A stretch of 64,000 nt of DNA from Paracnuella aquatica (GTDB lineage: Bacteria; Bacteroidota; Bacteroidia; Chitinophagales; Chitinophagaceae): contig NZ_QOWJ01000001.1 in the NCBI RefSeq assembly GCF_003332885.2, forward strand, positions 930,001 through 994,000, read 5' to 3'. Made by a program: the position numbers and the translations under genes. Positions 30,750-40,890 of this stretch are shown here, one piece after another (within the stretch, counting starts at the first letter, position 1; each line of letters opens with the position of its first letter). The notes under the pieces are model-generated. The model had not been told where the DNA came from. It did no database searches and saw nothing but the letters and a program-made list of their open reading frames with translations.

Positions 30750-32321
30750 TTATTTGGAAATTTTATCGGTGATGCGGAAATAATCAAAATCGGCATGGCC
30801 ACCGGCTGTTTTAGTGGCGTAGTTGAACAGGGCAAAACGATACCCCATAAAATGCGGCAAGGTGTACGACATTTTCAGCGCCGTGCCAATGGGTTGCCAG
30901 CTTTTGCCATCGAGGCTGTAAAAAAACTGTGCAACATCTTTTCTGTCGGTAAAATCACACTCGGCTTTCAGGTAAATTGTTGATTGCGCCAATGGAATGC
31001 GGGCCGCTTCCACAGCCTGGCCCGAGCCTGCATTGATCATCACCAGCGATTTGGCGCCACCCGAAACCTGCACACCCAACTGACCATAATTCTTTTGCAA
31101 CAGGCCAAGTCCAGCAAAGTCGCCGTCTTTCAATCCCGACACATCCAATGAAATTTCGCCGGAAGAAACTGGCCCAATGGTGCGTTGGGTCAGCGTATTT
31201 CGGGCCATATAAAAAGAGGTATCTACGCGGCCGGTGGTGATGCGCAAAAAGCCTTTGCGTGCCGACAACAACCAATTGCGGTTATCAGGGTTGTGGTTCC
31301 ACTGCCATACCAGCCCGAACGGCGCCTGGTGCTTTTTGCGGGTAAATTCATCAGAAGCAACCAGCGATGGAATAAGCCCTTTGCTGGCAGGGAGATCGAG
31401 TGTTTGCGGCACTTTACCATCAACGCCCAGCACAGGCCAGCCGTCCTGCCATTTCACGGGCACCAAGTACGGAATGCGGCCGACCGCACCATAATCGCGG
31501 AACAGGTAGGCATACCACTCGCCATTCGGCATATCAATCAGTCCACCCTGCGCCACGCCCAGGTCCTGCAAACCCAAACGGCCTTCATACGGGCCGGTAA
31601 TATTATCGGCGCGGTGAATGACCACAGTACGCATGCCATTGCGTGGCCATGTGATGTTGAACAGGTAATATTTACCCTTTATCTTAAACAGCTGCGAACC
31701 TTCCGCTTGCAGGTTGATGTTGCTACCTGCCGGTAGGCTTGCATTTTCGATCACGATTTTATTGAAGCCACCGGGCTTAATACCGGATAGATCTTCGTTT
31801 AATTCAACCAGTGTAAGCTTGCCGGCGCCGTACAGCATGTACACTTTTCCATCATCGTCAAAGAACAACGAATGGTCGTGCAGGCTGGGCCTGAATTCAA
31901 TGCGTTTCCACGGACCTTTTTCAACATTTTTTGTGCTGTAGATATAAGTTTTACCCGTGGTGGATGCAAAAGTAGAAACGTAAAAAGTGTTGTTGTGATA
32001 CCGCAGGCTGCTGGCCCAGGATCCGGCACCGTAGGCCGTTTTGCCACCCTCAAGATTCAGCGCATCCACATCGGCCAGCGTATCGTAGGCATAGCTTACC
32101 AGTTGCCAGTTTATCAAATCTTTTGATTTCATGACGGGCACACCGGGGCTCATGTGCATGGTGGTGCTGCTCATATAATACGTGCTGCCCACGCGGATAA
32201 TGGCGATGTCGGGTACATCAGCAAAAATCACCGGGTTTTGTGCACGCTGCGCATTTGCAGCCAACTGCACTGCTACCATTAGTAGTGCAAACAGGCAGTA
32301 TCGAACGGAAACTTTTTTCAT
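30750..32321 (-). CDS. GH43 glycoside hydrolase (arabinofuranosidase/xylosidase)
   Basis: 523 residues with signal peptide (ends near AANAQ, about 25). Propeller domain with base Asp in FADVPDIAI, modulator Asp in HDHSLFFDDDG, and acid Glu in LQAEGSQLF. The C-terminal beta-sandwich (about 320-520) has FAGLGLLQKNYGQLGV and GHADFDYFRI. The motif MSSTTMHMSPGVPVMKSKDLINW near the N terminus resembles GH43 enzymes acting on substituted arabinoxylan. Between the CE6-type esterase and GH10 in one run of genes with small gaps (71 and 31 bases). Whether it takes arabinose or xylose cannot be decided here. Confidence 0.9.
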   Translation of the reverse strand: MKKVSVRYCLFALLMVAVQLAANAQRAQNPVIFADVPDIAIIRVGSTYYMSSTTMHMSPGVPVMKSKDLINWQLVSYAYDTLADVDALNLEGGKTAYGAGSWASSLRYHNNTFYVSTFASTTGKTYIYSTKNVEKGPWKRIEFRPSLHDHSLFFDDDGKVYMLYGAGKLTLVELNEDLSGIKPGGFNKIVIENASLPAGSNINLQAEGSQLFKIKGKYYLFNITWPRNGMRTVVIHRADNITGPYEGRLGLQDLGVAQGGLIDMPNGEWYAYLFRDYGAVGRIPYLVPVKWQDGWPVLGVDGKVPQTLDLPASKGLIPSLVASDEFTRKKHQAPFGLVWQWNHNPDNRNWLLSARKGFLRITTGRVDTSFYMARNTLTQRTIGPVSSGEISLDVSGLKDGDFAGLGLLQKNYGQLGVQVSGGAKSLVMINAGSGQAVEAARIPLAQSTIYLKAECDFTDRKDVAQFFYSLDGKSWQPIGTALKMSYTLPHFMGYRFALFNYATKTAGGHADFDYFRITDKISK

Positions 32322-32392
32322 TTTGGAAAGAACAGAAAAGAAATAAAAAGCACCAATTAATATTTGCGGTCAAATGAACAAACGACGTACAC

Positions 32393-33295
<903 letters not shown>

Positions 33296-34252
33296 CTACC
33301 GTACCGGCTTCACTCCTTCCGCAGTTTGCACAATTTTCTGGATGGTTCCGTCCGGGTTGTAGTACATGTAATCGATGCAAATTGACCTGCGGTAACTGCC
33401 ACCAGTGGGCAGTGCACCGTTATGGTAAAAGAAATAGCTTTTGCCTTTGTAATCAAGAATGCCGGGGTGTGTGGTAAAACTGTTGGGCACATTTTCCTGT
33501 ATAATTCCACGGTATTCCCACGGGCCCTGGATGTTGGTGGCAGTGCAATACTCGATCATCTCGGGTTTGGTGCCGGCACTGGCGTACACCAGGTAATACA
33601 GGTTGTTGCGTTTGTACACCCAAGGGCCTTCAATGTAATTTTTGGGTTTGAACACATGAATGCTGTCCTGCAGCTCAATCATGTTTTCTTTCAGTTTTAC
33701 CCAGCGGCAACTACCGTTGCCCCAAAACATATAAGCCTGCCCATCGTCGTCAACAAAAACGGTGGGGTCAATATCATCCCATGCGTGTTTTTGATCGGTG
33801 GTCATTTCGTTTACAATTAGTGCTTTGCCAATGGCATCTTTAAACGGACCTGTTGGCCGATCGGAAACGGCTACACCAATGGCCGCACCGCCTTTACTCC
33901 GGTCGTCTGACTTATGAAAAGTGGACACAAACCAATAAAATTTGCCATTGCGGTAAATGCATTGCGCCGCATACGCATCGCCGGTAGCCCACGAAAAAGT
34001 AGCCGGCGAAAGCAGTGCACCGTGGTCCTTCCAGGTAACCATATCGGTGGAGGAAAACACGTGCCAGTCGGGCATTTTGTAATTGGTGGCGGTGGTTGAT
34101 GCCGTGTCGTGGCTGGTGTATAAAAACACGGTGTCGTTGTACACGATCGGCGCCGGGTCGGCAGTAAAAACGTGCTTGATGATCGGGTTCTGCGCATTGG
34201 CGGTCAACAAAACCACGCTGGCAAAAAAGGCCAGTAAGATTTTTGATTTCAT
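33296..34252 (-). CDS. GH43 arabinoxylan arabinofuranohydrolase-like enzyme
   Basis: 318 residues, single five-bladed propeller without an extra C-terminal domain. Signal peptide ends near TANAQ (21). Catalytic set: base Asp in FTADPAPIV, modulator Asp in DDIDPTVFVDDDG, acid Glu in YIEGPWVY. The short single-domain form and the motif MPDWHVFSSTDMVTWKDHG are typical for arabinofuranosidases that remove arabinose side chains from xylan. Second gene of the run beginning with GH8. The gap to GH8 (131 bases) contains two small hairpins. Confidence 0.9.
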   Translation of the reverse strand: MKSKILLAFFASVVLLTANAQNPIIKHVFTADPAPIVYNDTVFLYTSHDTASTTATNYKMPDWHVFSSTDMVTWKDHGALLSPATFSWATGDAYAAQCIYRNGKFYWFVSTFHKSDDRSKGGAAIGVAVSDRPTGPFKDAIGKALIVNEMTTDQKHAWDDIDPTVFVDDDGQAYMFWGNGSCRWVKLKENMIELQDSIHVFKPKNYIEGPWVYKRNNLYYLVYASAGTKPEMIEYCTATNIQGPWEYRGIIQENVPNSFTTHPGILDYKGKSYFFYHNGALPTGGSYRRSICIDYMYYNPDGTIQKIVQTAEGVKPVR

Positions 34253-34314
34253 GTTTGTTTGTTCAATGGTTCAAAAATGCTGTTGGGTTCGTTGCGTTTT
34301 GTTCAATGCCGCTG

Positions 34315-34377
34315 CATAGCTGCAAGGCTATGAGCTTCTGCTCGATCATATGCCGGGATGCGTTGCCCGTTCCCGGC
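34315..34377 (-). other. Two intercistronic hairpins between GH8 and GH43
   Basis: CATAGC/GCTATG (34315-34332, six-base loop) and GCCGGGA/TCCCGGC (34352-34377, 12-base loop). Neither has a U-run on the minus strand. They may tune expression or stabilise mRNA between the genes. Confidence 0.35.
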
Positions 34378-34383
34378 CCTTTG

Positions 34384-35685
34384 CTACTTTATTTGTGGTT
34401 TAATGTTTTGATAATTGCCGCTCAGGTGCATCAGGCTAAACAGGTACATCAAGCCATCGTAGTATGGATCAAAGTACCCGTCATCGTATGGCTCCAGTTT
34501 CGCATTCCATAATGCATGTACAAAATCGAGGCTTTCTTTTTCACCAGTCATCAAAGCGGTTGTTGCAGCTGTGCCCACCAGCCCGATGGAGTGCCGCAGT
34601 TTTTTTACCGGCCCGGCCTGCAAAATAAAATCAGGGCGGGTGCCGTCAACATTGAACTGGTCTTCAAACGTGTCAATGCCTTTGGAGCGTAAAAATGTTT
34701 GAAAACGTTTAGCATAATCCCTTTGCCAGGCCCGGTCCTTGCCAAACCACACATAATCCATGGCAATATTCATGGGCACCCGCCACGAGTCGTACCGGAA
34801 GCCGGGCGGCATCCAAGGCGTGGCATGCGGCGCACCGCTAAACTCGGTATAATCGTAATTAAGGCCCGTAACCGGGTGGGTGGCCCGGCGCCAAAAAACG
34901 CGGGATGTATCGGCACAGTCGCGGTAAAATTGCTCATGGCCGTCTTTGGCATATTCGGCCCACACTTCGTAAAAAGCAGGAACGTGGTACGATGGGTCGG
35001 TCCAGTTGTACATATCCCGCTCGGGCACGAACGTGATTTGTTTGTGCTCCGTGTTGATCAAATTATAAATGCCGCCGGTTCCGTCTTTTTTCCACATGGC
35101 ATCCAGTATGCGGCGGGCTTCGCCGTAATAATCAATGCCGGTGTTGTTGCCCCAGCGGTTGGCGGCAAACAGCAGCGAGGTAATATAAAACAGCTCACCG
35201 TCCGAAGCGGAACCTTCCGAATTTTTCTTGAGTGTTTTCGGGTTGATGCTCCAGGCAAAATAGCCCTCGCGTGGACCGCTCTGGTGCTGCAGGTTTTTCT
35301 TCGACCAACGCCACAGCCGGTCAAACACATCTTTTTTATTCAACTGCACCGCCACCATCATGCCGTACGACATCCCTTCGGTGCGGGCATCGTTGTTTTT
35401 GATATCCGATACATAAGCCATCGAATCGCCAACTTCAAAATACACCCGGTTGGGGCCTTCAAAAACATCGTGATAAGCTTTAGCCAGTTTGCGATCGATA
35501 TCAGCCTGGCTGTAGCCAGCCTCGCGAAATAAGTTCGGGTAAACGCCGGTATAAAATGCGGCGCCATTTGTTGTTGCAACGCTGGTTGTGCCAGCAGGTG
35601 CAGTGGGCTTGCAGGAAAAAAGAAAAAGGCCGGCAGCAAGCGGCAGCATATTTCTAAACAATCGTTTTGCGCGGTACATGTTCAT
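34384..35685 (-). CDS. GH8 xylanase / reducing-end xylose-releasing exo-oligoxylanase, lipoprotein
   Basis: 433 residues; an ATG two codons further in is also possible. Lipobox LFLFSC gives a lipidated Cys near 25. GH8 alpha/alpha barrel: acid Glu in RTEGMSYGMM, Asp in SASDGELFY, and the base region in FRYDSWRVPMNIA. GH8 enzymes linked to xylan loci either release xylose from the reducing end of xylo-oligosaccharides (Rex) or are endo-xylanases; Rex is the more likely from its length and the GH43 and GH10 neighbours. First gene of the minus-strand run, divergent from the hybrid sensor across about 890 bases. Confidence 0.9.
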   Translation of the reverse strand: MNMYRAKRLFRNMLPLAAGLFLFSCKPTAPAGTTSVATTNGAAFYTGVYPNLFREAGYSQADIDRKLAKAYHDVFEGPNRVYFEVGDSMAYVSDIKNNDARTEGMSYGMMVAVQLNKKDVFDRLWRWSKKNLQHQSGPREGYFAWSINPKTLKKNSEGSASDGELFYITSLLFAANRWGNNTGIDYYGEARRILDAMWKKDGTGGIYNLINTEHKQITFVPERDMYNWTDPSYHVPAFYEVWAEYAKDGHEQFYRDCADTSRVFWRRATHPVTGLNYDYTEFSGAPHATPWMPPGFRYDSWRVPMNIAMDYVWFGKDRAWQRDYAKRFQTFLRSKGIDTFEDQFNVDGTRPDFILQAGPVKKLRHSIGLVGTAATTALMTGEKESLDFVHALWNAKLEPYDDGYFDPYYDGLMYLFSLMHLSGNYQNIKPQIK

Positions 35686-36576
35686 TTGCTCAAATTACCT
35701 TAGGCGTTGTGCTTTACGCTATTGTTGTATATAATGCAATACAATTTCAAAGCGTAGAAATGACACAAAACCCTGTGCATATGGCCTTTAAATTATGTTG
35801 TAAATAATGGGTGCTGGGTAACCAAAATCAGGGGCGCTGCATAATGCTATGCACTACGGTCCTAACCCCATGTTTTACAGGATGTAATCTACCCGAACAG
35901 TAGGGATTACCATAGGTCAATTGTTGAAAATAGTATTACAATTGTTGGAAAACGCCTGAAACAATTGGAGAAACGGTGCACGAGACTGGCGGAGTTGTAA
36001 AATGCGCCTTTGTATCAGCAGATAATGTCGAAACCTTATGCGATAGAAAAGTGGAGACAAAAAAAGGGGAAGATGAAGAATCATCCTCCCGTAAACGTTT
36101 GAAATATGCAAAACAATACTTGCTATAAGAACTCCTTTGTTCACTAAAAAAGGAAGCCAAAAAATAGAGCAGTGTTCCGGGCTGATTGCACCCTCAAAAG
36201 CGAAAGCTTATTGGTGGAACGCTGCGATGATTCAAAAGTATGGCGGTTAAAATGCGTTATGTGCGATGATTGTTGAAGCTTATGGAACGAATGTTCACCT
36301 TGATGGAAATTTTGCCACGAATAGGATACATTCGTTTTAATGCCCGTATAAAGCACTTTTGGAGCTGGCAAAACAGGCCGGGAAAAAGCGAAAATAGCCT
36401 GCAAAACAAGGAAAAAGAAACCAAAATATTTCCATATGTATCCGTACTCCTTTTATAATTACACCGCAAACAATGTTCATAATAAAGAGGCGTTGTTTCT
36501 TGCACATTGCTTTCTTCCATAAAAACGATATTTGTAGTTGCATTGCTTTTGCCATCATTTTGCTACGTGTTTGAAC
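35686..36576. promoter_or_regulatory. Divergent control region between GH8 and the hybrid sensor
   Basis: About 890 bases, AT-rich, with only short unconvincing frames on both strands. It must hold promoters for the GH8 run and the sensor. Visible: a repeated TGCGATGATT (36223-36232 and 36262-36271, 39 bases apart) and a TTGTAT/ATACAA dyad (35725-35744). On the minus side a near-consensus TAATTTG lies a few bases upstream of the GH8 start. Confidence 0.45.
36531..36562 (+). promoter_or_regulatory. Possible promoter of the hybrid sensor gene
   Basis: TTTG at 36531-36534, a 20-base spacer, and TCATTTTG at 36555-36562 resemble the Bacteroidota -33/-7 pattern (TTTG, TAnnTTTG) with one mismatch in the -7 box. 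It would give a very short leader before the ATG at 36577. Confidence 0.3.
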
Positions 36577-39500
36577 ATGCCGACCAGATTACTTGCTCCT
36601 CTCCTCCTTCTACTGCTTGCCTTGCCCATGATGGGTGCTGCCCAACAGGAGGACATTAATTTTACTTCCATCACCACTAAAGAAGGCCTTTCGGCCAATA
36701 CCATTAATACCATCCTGAAAGACCGGTTTGGACTGTTATGGTTTGGCACCGAAGACGGCCTGGACCGGTACGATGGCATTAATCTTACCGTGTACCGCCA
36801 CAAACCCGACGACCGGCAAAGCCTGCCGGCAAACGAGGTACTGGCCCTGCACGAAGATGAGCTGGGCAACCTGTGGATTGGCACCAGCGGTGGCGGCCTG
36901 AGCCGGTACGACCGCCAGAAGAATGTGTTTGTTAACTACCCCACCACGGGCCCCAACGCCCTCACCAATAAAGTGGTTCGCGGCATCACCACCGATGCCG
37001 GCGGCAATATTTGGGTGGTGCATTTTGCAGGGGTAAATATTGTAGATCCCGAGTCAGGTAAGGTAACCAACCTGCCACTGCCCGGTACTTCAGAGGACCC
37101 GGGTACACTGGCCGGCATTGCCGTTTACCGCGATCGCCGCGAACGCATTTGGGTTGGCACCAACCAGGGCCTTTTTAGATATAATGCCTCAAACCGGGCA
37201 TTCACCGGTTTTTTCCGCACCCATGCCAATGCCACAGGCCCGATTGGCAACCAGGTAAACGTGATCACCGAAGACAGCAGCGGCAACATCTGGGCGGGTT
37301 CCACCAATGGCCTCAGTATGCTGCAAAAAGGCTCGGAAACATTTGTGCCTGTGCCGCTTTCGCAAAGCCCGGTTACGGGCATCAATGGCAACAGCGTGTT
37401 TTCCGTAGCAGTGGATGGGCCCAACCTTTGGCTCGGCACCGGTAATGGCCTGATCATTTTCGACACCCGCACCGGCAACAACCGCCAGCTGCGCCCCGAT
37501 AACCGCAATATCCACAGCCTGACGGCTGCCGGCATCCGCAAAATTCACATCGACAAACAAGGCCTCTACTGGATTGGCACCATCGGCGGCGGGGTAAATA
37601 AATACGACCGAAACCTCAACCTGTTTAACCTGGTGCGCAGCAATCCATATGATCCGCGGGGCTTGAATGCACCGATGGTGCTTTCGTTTGCCGAAGCGGA
37701 AAATGGCAATGTTTATGTGGGCACTGAAGGCGGCGGGCTCAACCTGTTCGATGTTCAAACAAAGTATGTCACCCATTTTCCCATCCGCTCCAACCGGCCC
37801 AACGCTGGTCCCAATTTTACCATTTTAACCATGGAAAAAAGCAGCCGTGGACCGCTGCTGCTGGGCACTTATGGCGAAGGAATGTTTGTGTTTGACCCCG
37901 CCACCAAAAACTACCGGCAGGTATGGCAAGGCGGCAAGCCCGGTGACCTGAATGCCAATGACGTCTATTGTATTTTTGAAGACAAGGCAGGCAACATCTG
38001 GGTGGGCACCAACGGCAATGGCATCAATGTGCTGAATAAAGATTATTCAGTGGTTCGAAGATTTACGCCGCAACCCAAAGCCGCGATCGATAACTTTTTG
38101 CCTATTAATGGCTATATCCGCGATATAAAAGAAGACAGCCAGGGCAATATCTGGATTGCCACACACGGCGGCGGCATTGCCACTTACTTCCCGGGCTCGG
38201 GCAAATTCAATGTCTACAACACGGAAAACAGCAAGCTGGTCAATGATATCGTCGAAGCGCTGTTGATCGATTCCACCGACGGAATCTGGGCGGCAACTTT
38301 TGGTGGCGGGCTGGTGCACTACAACCAGAAAAACGGGCAGTTCCGAACTTTTTCCGAAACCGATGGCGTAGCCAACAGCACGGTGTACGAATTATTGATG
38401 GATGTTTCTGGCCGCATCTGGATCAGTACCAACAAAGGCATCAGCAGCATTGACCCGCGTACCAACAAGATCAATAATTACAATTACCACAACGGGCTTC
38501 AGAACAACAACTTTATACGCGGTGCCGGCTTGCGTTCCTCTAATGGCACATTGTTTTTTGGCGGCCTGGAAGGGTTCAATTTTTTCAACCCAAAATACCT
38601 GAAGCAAAACGCCAATGTGCCCAAGGTGCTGCTCACCGATTTGAAAGTAGCCAACCAATCGGTACGGCAATCGGAGAAAGGACCGCTACGAGAAGACATC
38701 ACGATTGCAAAGGAAATTCACCTTGATTTTAAACAAAATTTTTCGATCAGCTACGTAGGACTGAACTACACCGCTACCGAACAAAACCAATACGCGTTTA
38801 AACTGGAAGGTTTTGATAAAGACTGGAACTATGTAGGCAACGCAACCACCGCATCGTACACCAACCTCGACCCCGGCGAATACACCTTTCGCGTAAAAGC
38901 CAGCAACAACGATGGCGTCTGGAACGAAGAAGGGCACACGGTTAAGATATTTGTACACCCGCCGTTCTGGCGCAGCAATCTTGCTTACTTGCTGTACACC
39001 GCTGCGTTCATCGGGCTGTTGTTGTACTCAAGGCACCTGGGCATTCAACGCATCAACCGCAAGTTTGCGCTGGAGCAGGAACGTTTCCGCGCCGAGCAGG
39101 AAAAAAAAGAAGTGCTGCGGGTACACGAGCTGGACCAACAAAAAATAAAGTTTCTTACCAACCTGAGCCACGAGTTCCGTACGCCCATTTCGCTGATCCT
39201 CGGTCCGGCCGATCATCTGCTGGCGCAGGAAACCGACCCGCAGGCAAAAAGCCATTTGCACCGCATTCGGCGCAATGCAAAAAGGCTGGTAAACCTCGTA
39301 AACCAATTGCTCGACTTTCGGAAAATGGAAGAAAAAGAATTGACGCTGCAACTCTTCGAAGGCGAATTGGTTTCGTTTGTAAAAGAAGCCGCCGACTCTT
39401 TCCACGACTTGTCGGAACGCAAAAAAATTGCTTTTACTTTTTCATCAGAAATAGCGGCATTGCACACCCGTTTTGATCATGATAAAATTGAACGCATACT

Positions 39501-40728
39501 ATTCAACCTGCTATCGAATGCATTCAAGTTTACGCTTGAAGGTGGGCAGATTGAATTGACCATTAAAGACCCGGCAGCGCAACAGGAAGGCGATCAAAAA
39601 TGGGTGACCATTCAAATAAAGGACACCGGCGTAGGCATTTCGCCGGAACAAAAAGACCGCATTTTTGAACGGTTTTTCCAGGCAAATTCGCCCGCAGCCA
39701 TCCTCAACCAGGGCACAGGCATTGGACTGGCCATTACCAAGGAATTTGTGCAACTGCACGGCGGCACCATCGCGGTAGAAAGCGAGCCGGAAGTGGGCAC
39801 TACATTTACCATTCAGCTTCCTTTTACCGAAATAGATGCACCGCAAACAATTGAATTGCCGCAACCTGAAGTGGTGGCAATAGTTGAAGAAACCGAAATG
39901 GACGAAGCAGGCGAAGCTGCCGTTGCTGAAGTGGCGTCGTTGGTGTCCGGCAGTAATGGCAAACCGTCCATTTTGCTGGTGGAAGACAACGAAGATTTCC
40001 GTGCTTATTTAAAAGACAACCTGCAATCGAGCTTTTGTGTGCTGGAAGCAGCCAACGGGAAGGAAGGCTGGCAAAAAGCGTTGGGCCAGCATCCGCAATT
40101 GGTGGTGAGCGACATCAGCATGCCGGTGATGGATGGCATAGAACTGAGCCGCAAACTAAAAGCAGACAAGCGCACCGGCCATATTCCGGTGATCTTGCTT
40201 ACGGCATTGACTGGCGAGGAAGACCAATTGCGTGGCTTGCAAACAGGCGCCAGCGATTATATCACTAAACCATTTAACTACGATGTGTTGCATGCCAAGA
40301 TCAATAATTTGCTGGTGCTGAATCAAACGTTAAAAACCACTTACACCAAGCAGATAAAAGTACAGGCGCCGGAGGTGCATATTGAATCGGACGATGAGAA
40401 ATTGATGAAAGCGATAGCGGTTTACCTCGAAGAGAACCTCACCAATCCGCAATTGTCGGTGGAAGAATTAAGCCGCAATATCGGCATGAGCCGAAGCTCG
40501 CTGTATAATAAGCTGCTGGAACTTACCGGCCAGACACCGGTGGAATTCATCCGGTCGGTAAAACTGGAAAAAGCCGCAGTGCTGCTGGAAAAAAGCGATA
40601 TGACGATTGCGCAAGTCGGTTATTCGGTTGGCTTTTCCACGCCCAACTATTTTGCCAAATCATTCAAGGCAAAATTCAACATGCTGCCCTCGGAATACAT
40701 TGCGCTGAAGAAAAAGGGAAATGCGTAG
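36577..40728 (+). CDS. Hybrid two-component system sensor/regulator (HTCS)
   Basis: 1383 residues from the ATG at 36577; the frame opens 13 codons earlier but MPTRLLAPLLLLLLALP is a clean signal peptide. A periplasmic two-propeller-type sensor of Reg_prop repeats (about 30-710) has recurring GLLWFGT, GNLWIGT and GNIWVGT motifs. A Y_Y_Y domain follows (about 715-790), a membrane segment (about 798-816), a histidine kinase with His865 in LSHEFRTP, an ATPase domain with GTGIGLAI (about 1045), a receiver domain with Asp1179 in VVSDISMP, and a C-terminal AraC-type DNA-binding domain (about 1290-1383). HTCS proteins bind oligosaccharides in the periplasm and switch on their own utilisation locus. 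It is divergent from the enzyme genes and so is the likely xylan-responsive activator. Confidence 0.95.
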   Translation: MPTRLLAPLLLLLLALPMMGAAQQEDINFTSITTKEGLSANTINTILKDRFGLLWFGTEDGLDRYDGINLTVYRHKPDDRQSLPANEVLALHEDELGNLWIGTSGGGLSRYDRQKNVFVNYPTTGPNALTNKVVRGITTDAGGNIWVVHFAGVNIVDPESGKVTNLPLPGTSEDPGTLAGIAVYRDRRERIWVGTNQGLFRYNASNRAFTGFFRTHANATGPIGNQVNVITEDSSGNIWAGSTNGLSMLQKGSETFVPVPLSQSPVTGINGNSVFSVAVDGPNLWLGTGNGLIIFDTRTGNNRQLRPDNRNIHSLTAAGIRKIHIDKQGLYWIGTIGGGVNKYDRNLNLFNLVRSNPYDPRGLNAPMVLSFAEAENGNVYVGTEGGGLNLFDVQTKYVTHFPIRSNRPNAGPNFTILTMEKSSRGPLLLGTYGEGMFVFDPATKNYRQVWQGGKPGDLNANDVYCIFEDKAGNIWVGTNGNGINVLNKDYSVVRRFTPQPKAAIDNFLPINGYIRDIKEDSQGNIWIATHGGGIATYFPGSGKFNVYNTENSKLVNDIVEALLIDSTDGIWAATFGGGLVHYNQKNGQFRTFSETDGVANSTVYELLMDVSGRIWISTNKGISSIDPRTNKINNYNYHNGLQNNNFIRGAGLRSSNGTLFFGGLEGFNFFNPKYLKQNANVPKVLLTDLKVANQSVRQSEKGPLREDITIAKEIHLDFKQNFSISYVGLNYTATEQNQYAFKLEGFDKDWNYVGNATTASYTNLDPGEYTFRVKASNNDGVWNEEGHTVKIFVHPPFWRSNLAYLLYTAAFIGLLLYSRHLGIQRINRKFALEQERFRAEQEKKEVLRVHELDQQKIKFLTNLSHEFRTPISLILGPADHLLAQETDPQAKSHLHRIRRNAKRLVNLVNQLLDFRKMEEKELTLQLFEGELVSFVKEAADSFHDLSERKKIAFTFSSEIAALHTRFDHDKIERILFNLLSNAFKFTLEGGQIELTIKDPAAQQEGDQKWVTIQIKDTGVGISPEQKDRIFERFFQANSPAAILNQGTGIGLAITKEFVQLHGGTIAVESEPEVGTTFTIQLPFTEIDAPQTIELPQPEVVAIVEETEMDEAGEAAVAEVASLVSGSNGKPSILLVEDNEDFRAYLKDNLQSSFCVLEAANGKEGWQKALGQHPQLVVSDISMPVMDGIELSRKLKADKRTGHIPVILLTALTGEEDQLRGLQTGASDYITKPFNYDVLHAKINNLLVLNQTLKTTYTKQIKVQAPEVHIESDDEKLMKAIAVYLEENLTNPQLSVEELSRNIGMSRSSLYNKLLELTGQTPVEFIRSVKLEKAAVLLEKSDMTIAQVGYSVGFSTPNYFAKSFKAKFNMLPSEYIALKKKGNA

Positions 40729-40793
40729 TGTTGTAAAAAACTGTTTTCGTTTTAATAAAATTCGGTGCCAGAAAGCGAACAACTTTACAACAC
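40728..40793 (+). terminator. Inverted repeat at the end of the sensor gene
   Basis: GTGTTGTAAA starting at the last base of the stop codon pairs with TTTACAACAC (40784-40793), a 10-base stem around 46 bases. Likely a 3' end structure of the sensor mRNA. Confidence 0.4.
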
Positions 40794-40859
40794 CTCCTAC
40801 TCAAGGTTTACAAGCACCGTGATCAGCTCAATTTCAAATTTGCCGTAAACTAAATTTCG

Positions 40860-40887
40860 TTGATGCATGCCCTTTAGCATGCATCAA
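40860..40887. terminator. Bidirectional terminator between sensor and MFS genes
   Basis: Perfect 11-base stem TTGATGCATGC/GCATGCATCAA with a six-base loop, directly before the convergent stop codon at 40891. It would end both converging transcripts. Confidence 0.65.
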
Positions 40888-40890
40888 CAT

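Noticed and set aside
30719-30835. N-terminal extension of the GH10 gene to 30835
   Set aside because: It would overlap the preceding GH43 gene, and the signal peptide with lipobox starts at the ATG at 30718.
35917-36558. Several 60 to 90-codon frames in the HTCS-GH8 intergenic region
   Set aside because: They overlap each other on both strands, show no domain or signal features, and the region is expected to be regulatory.
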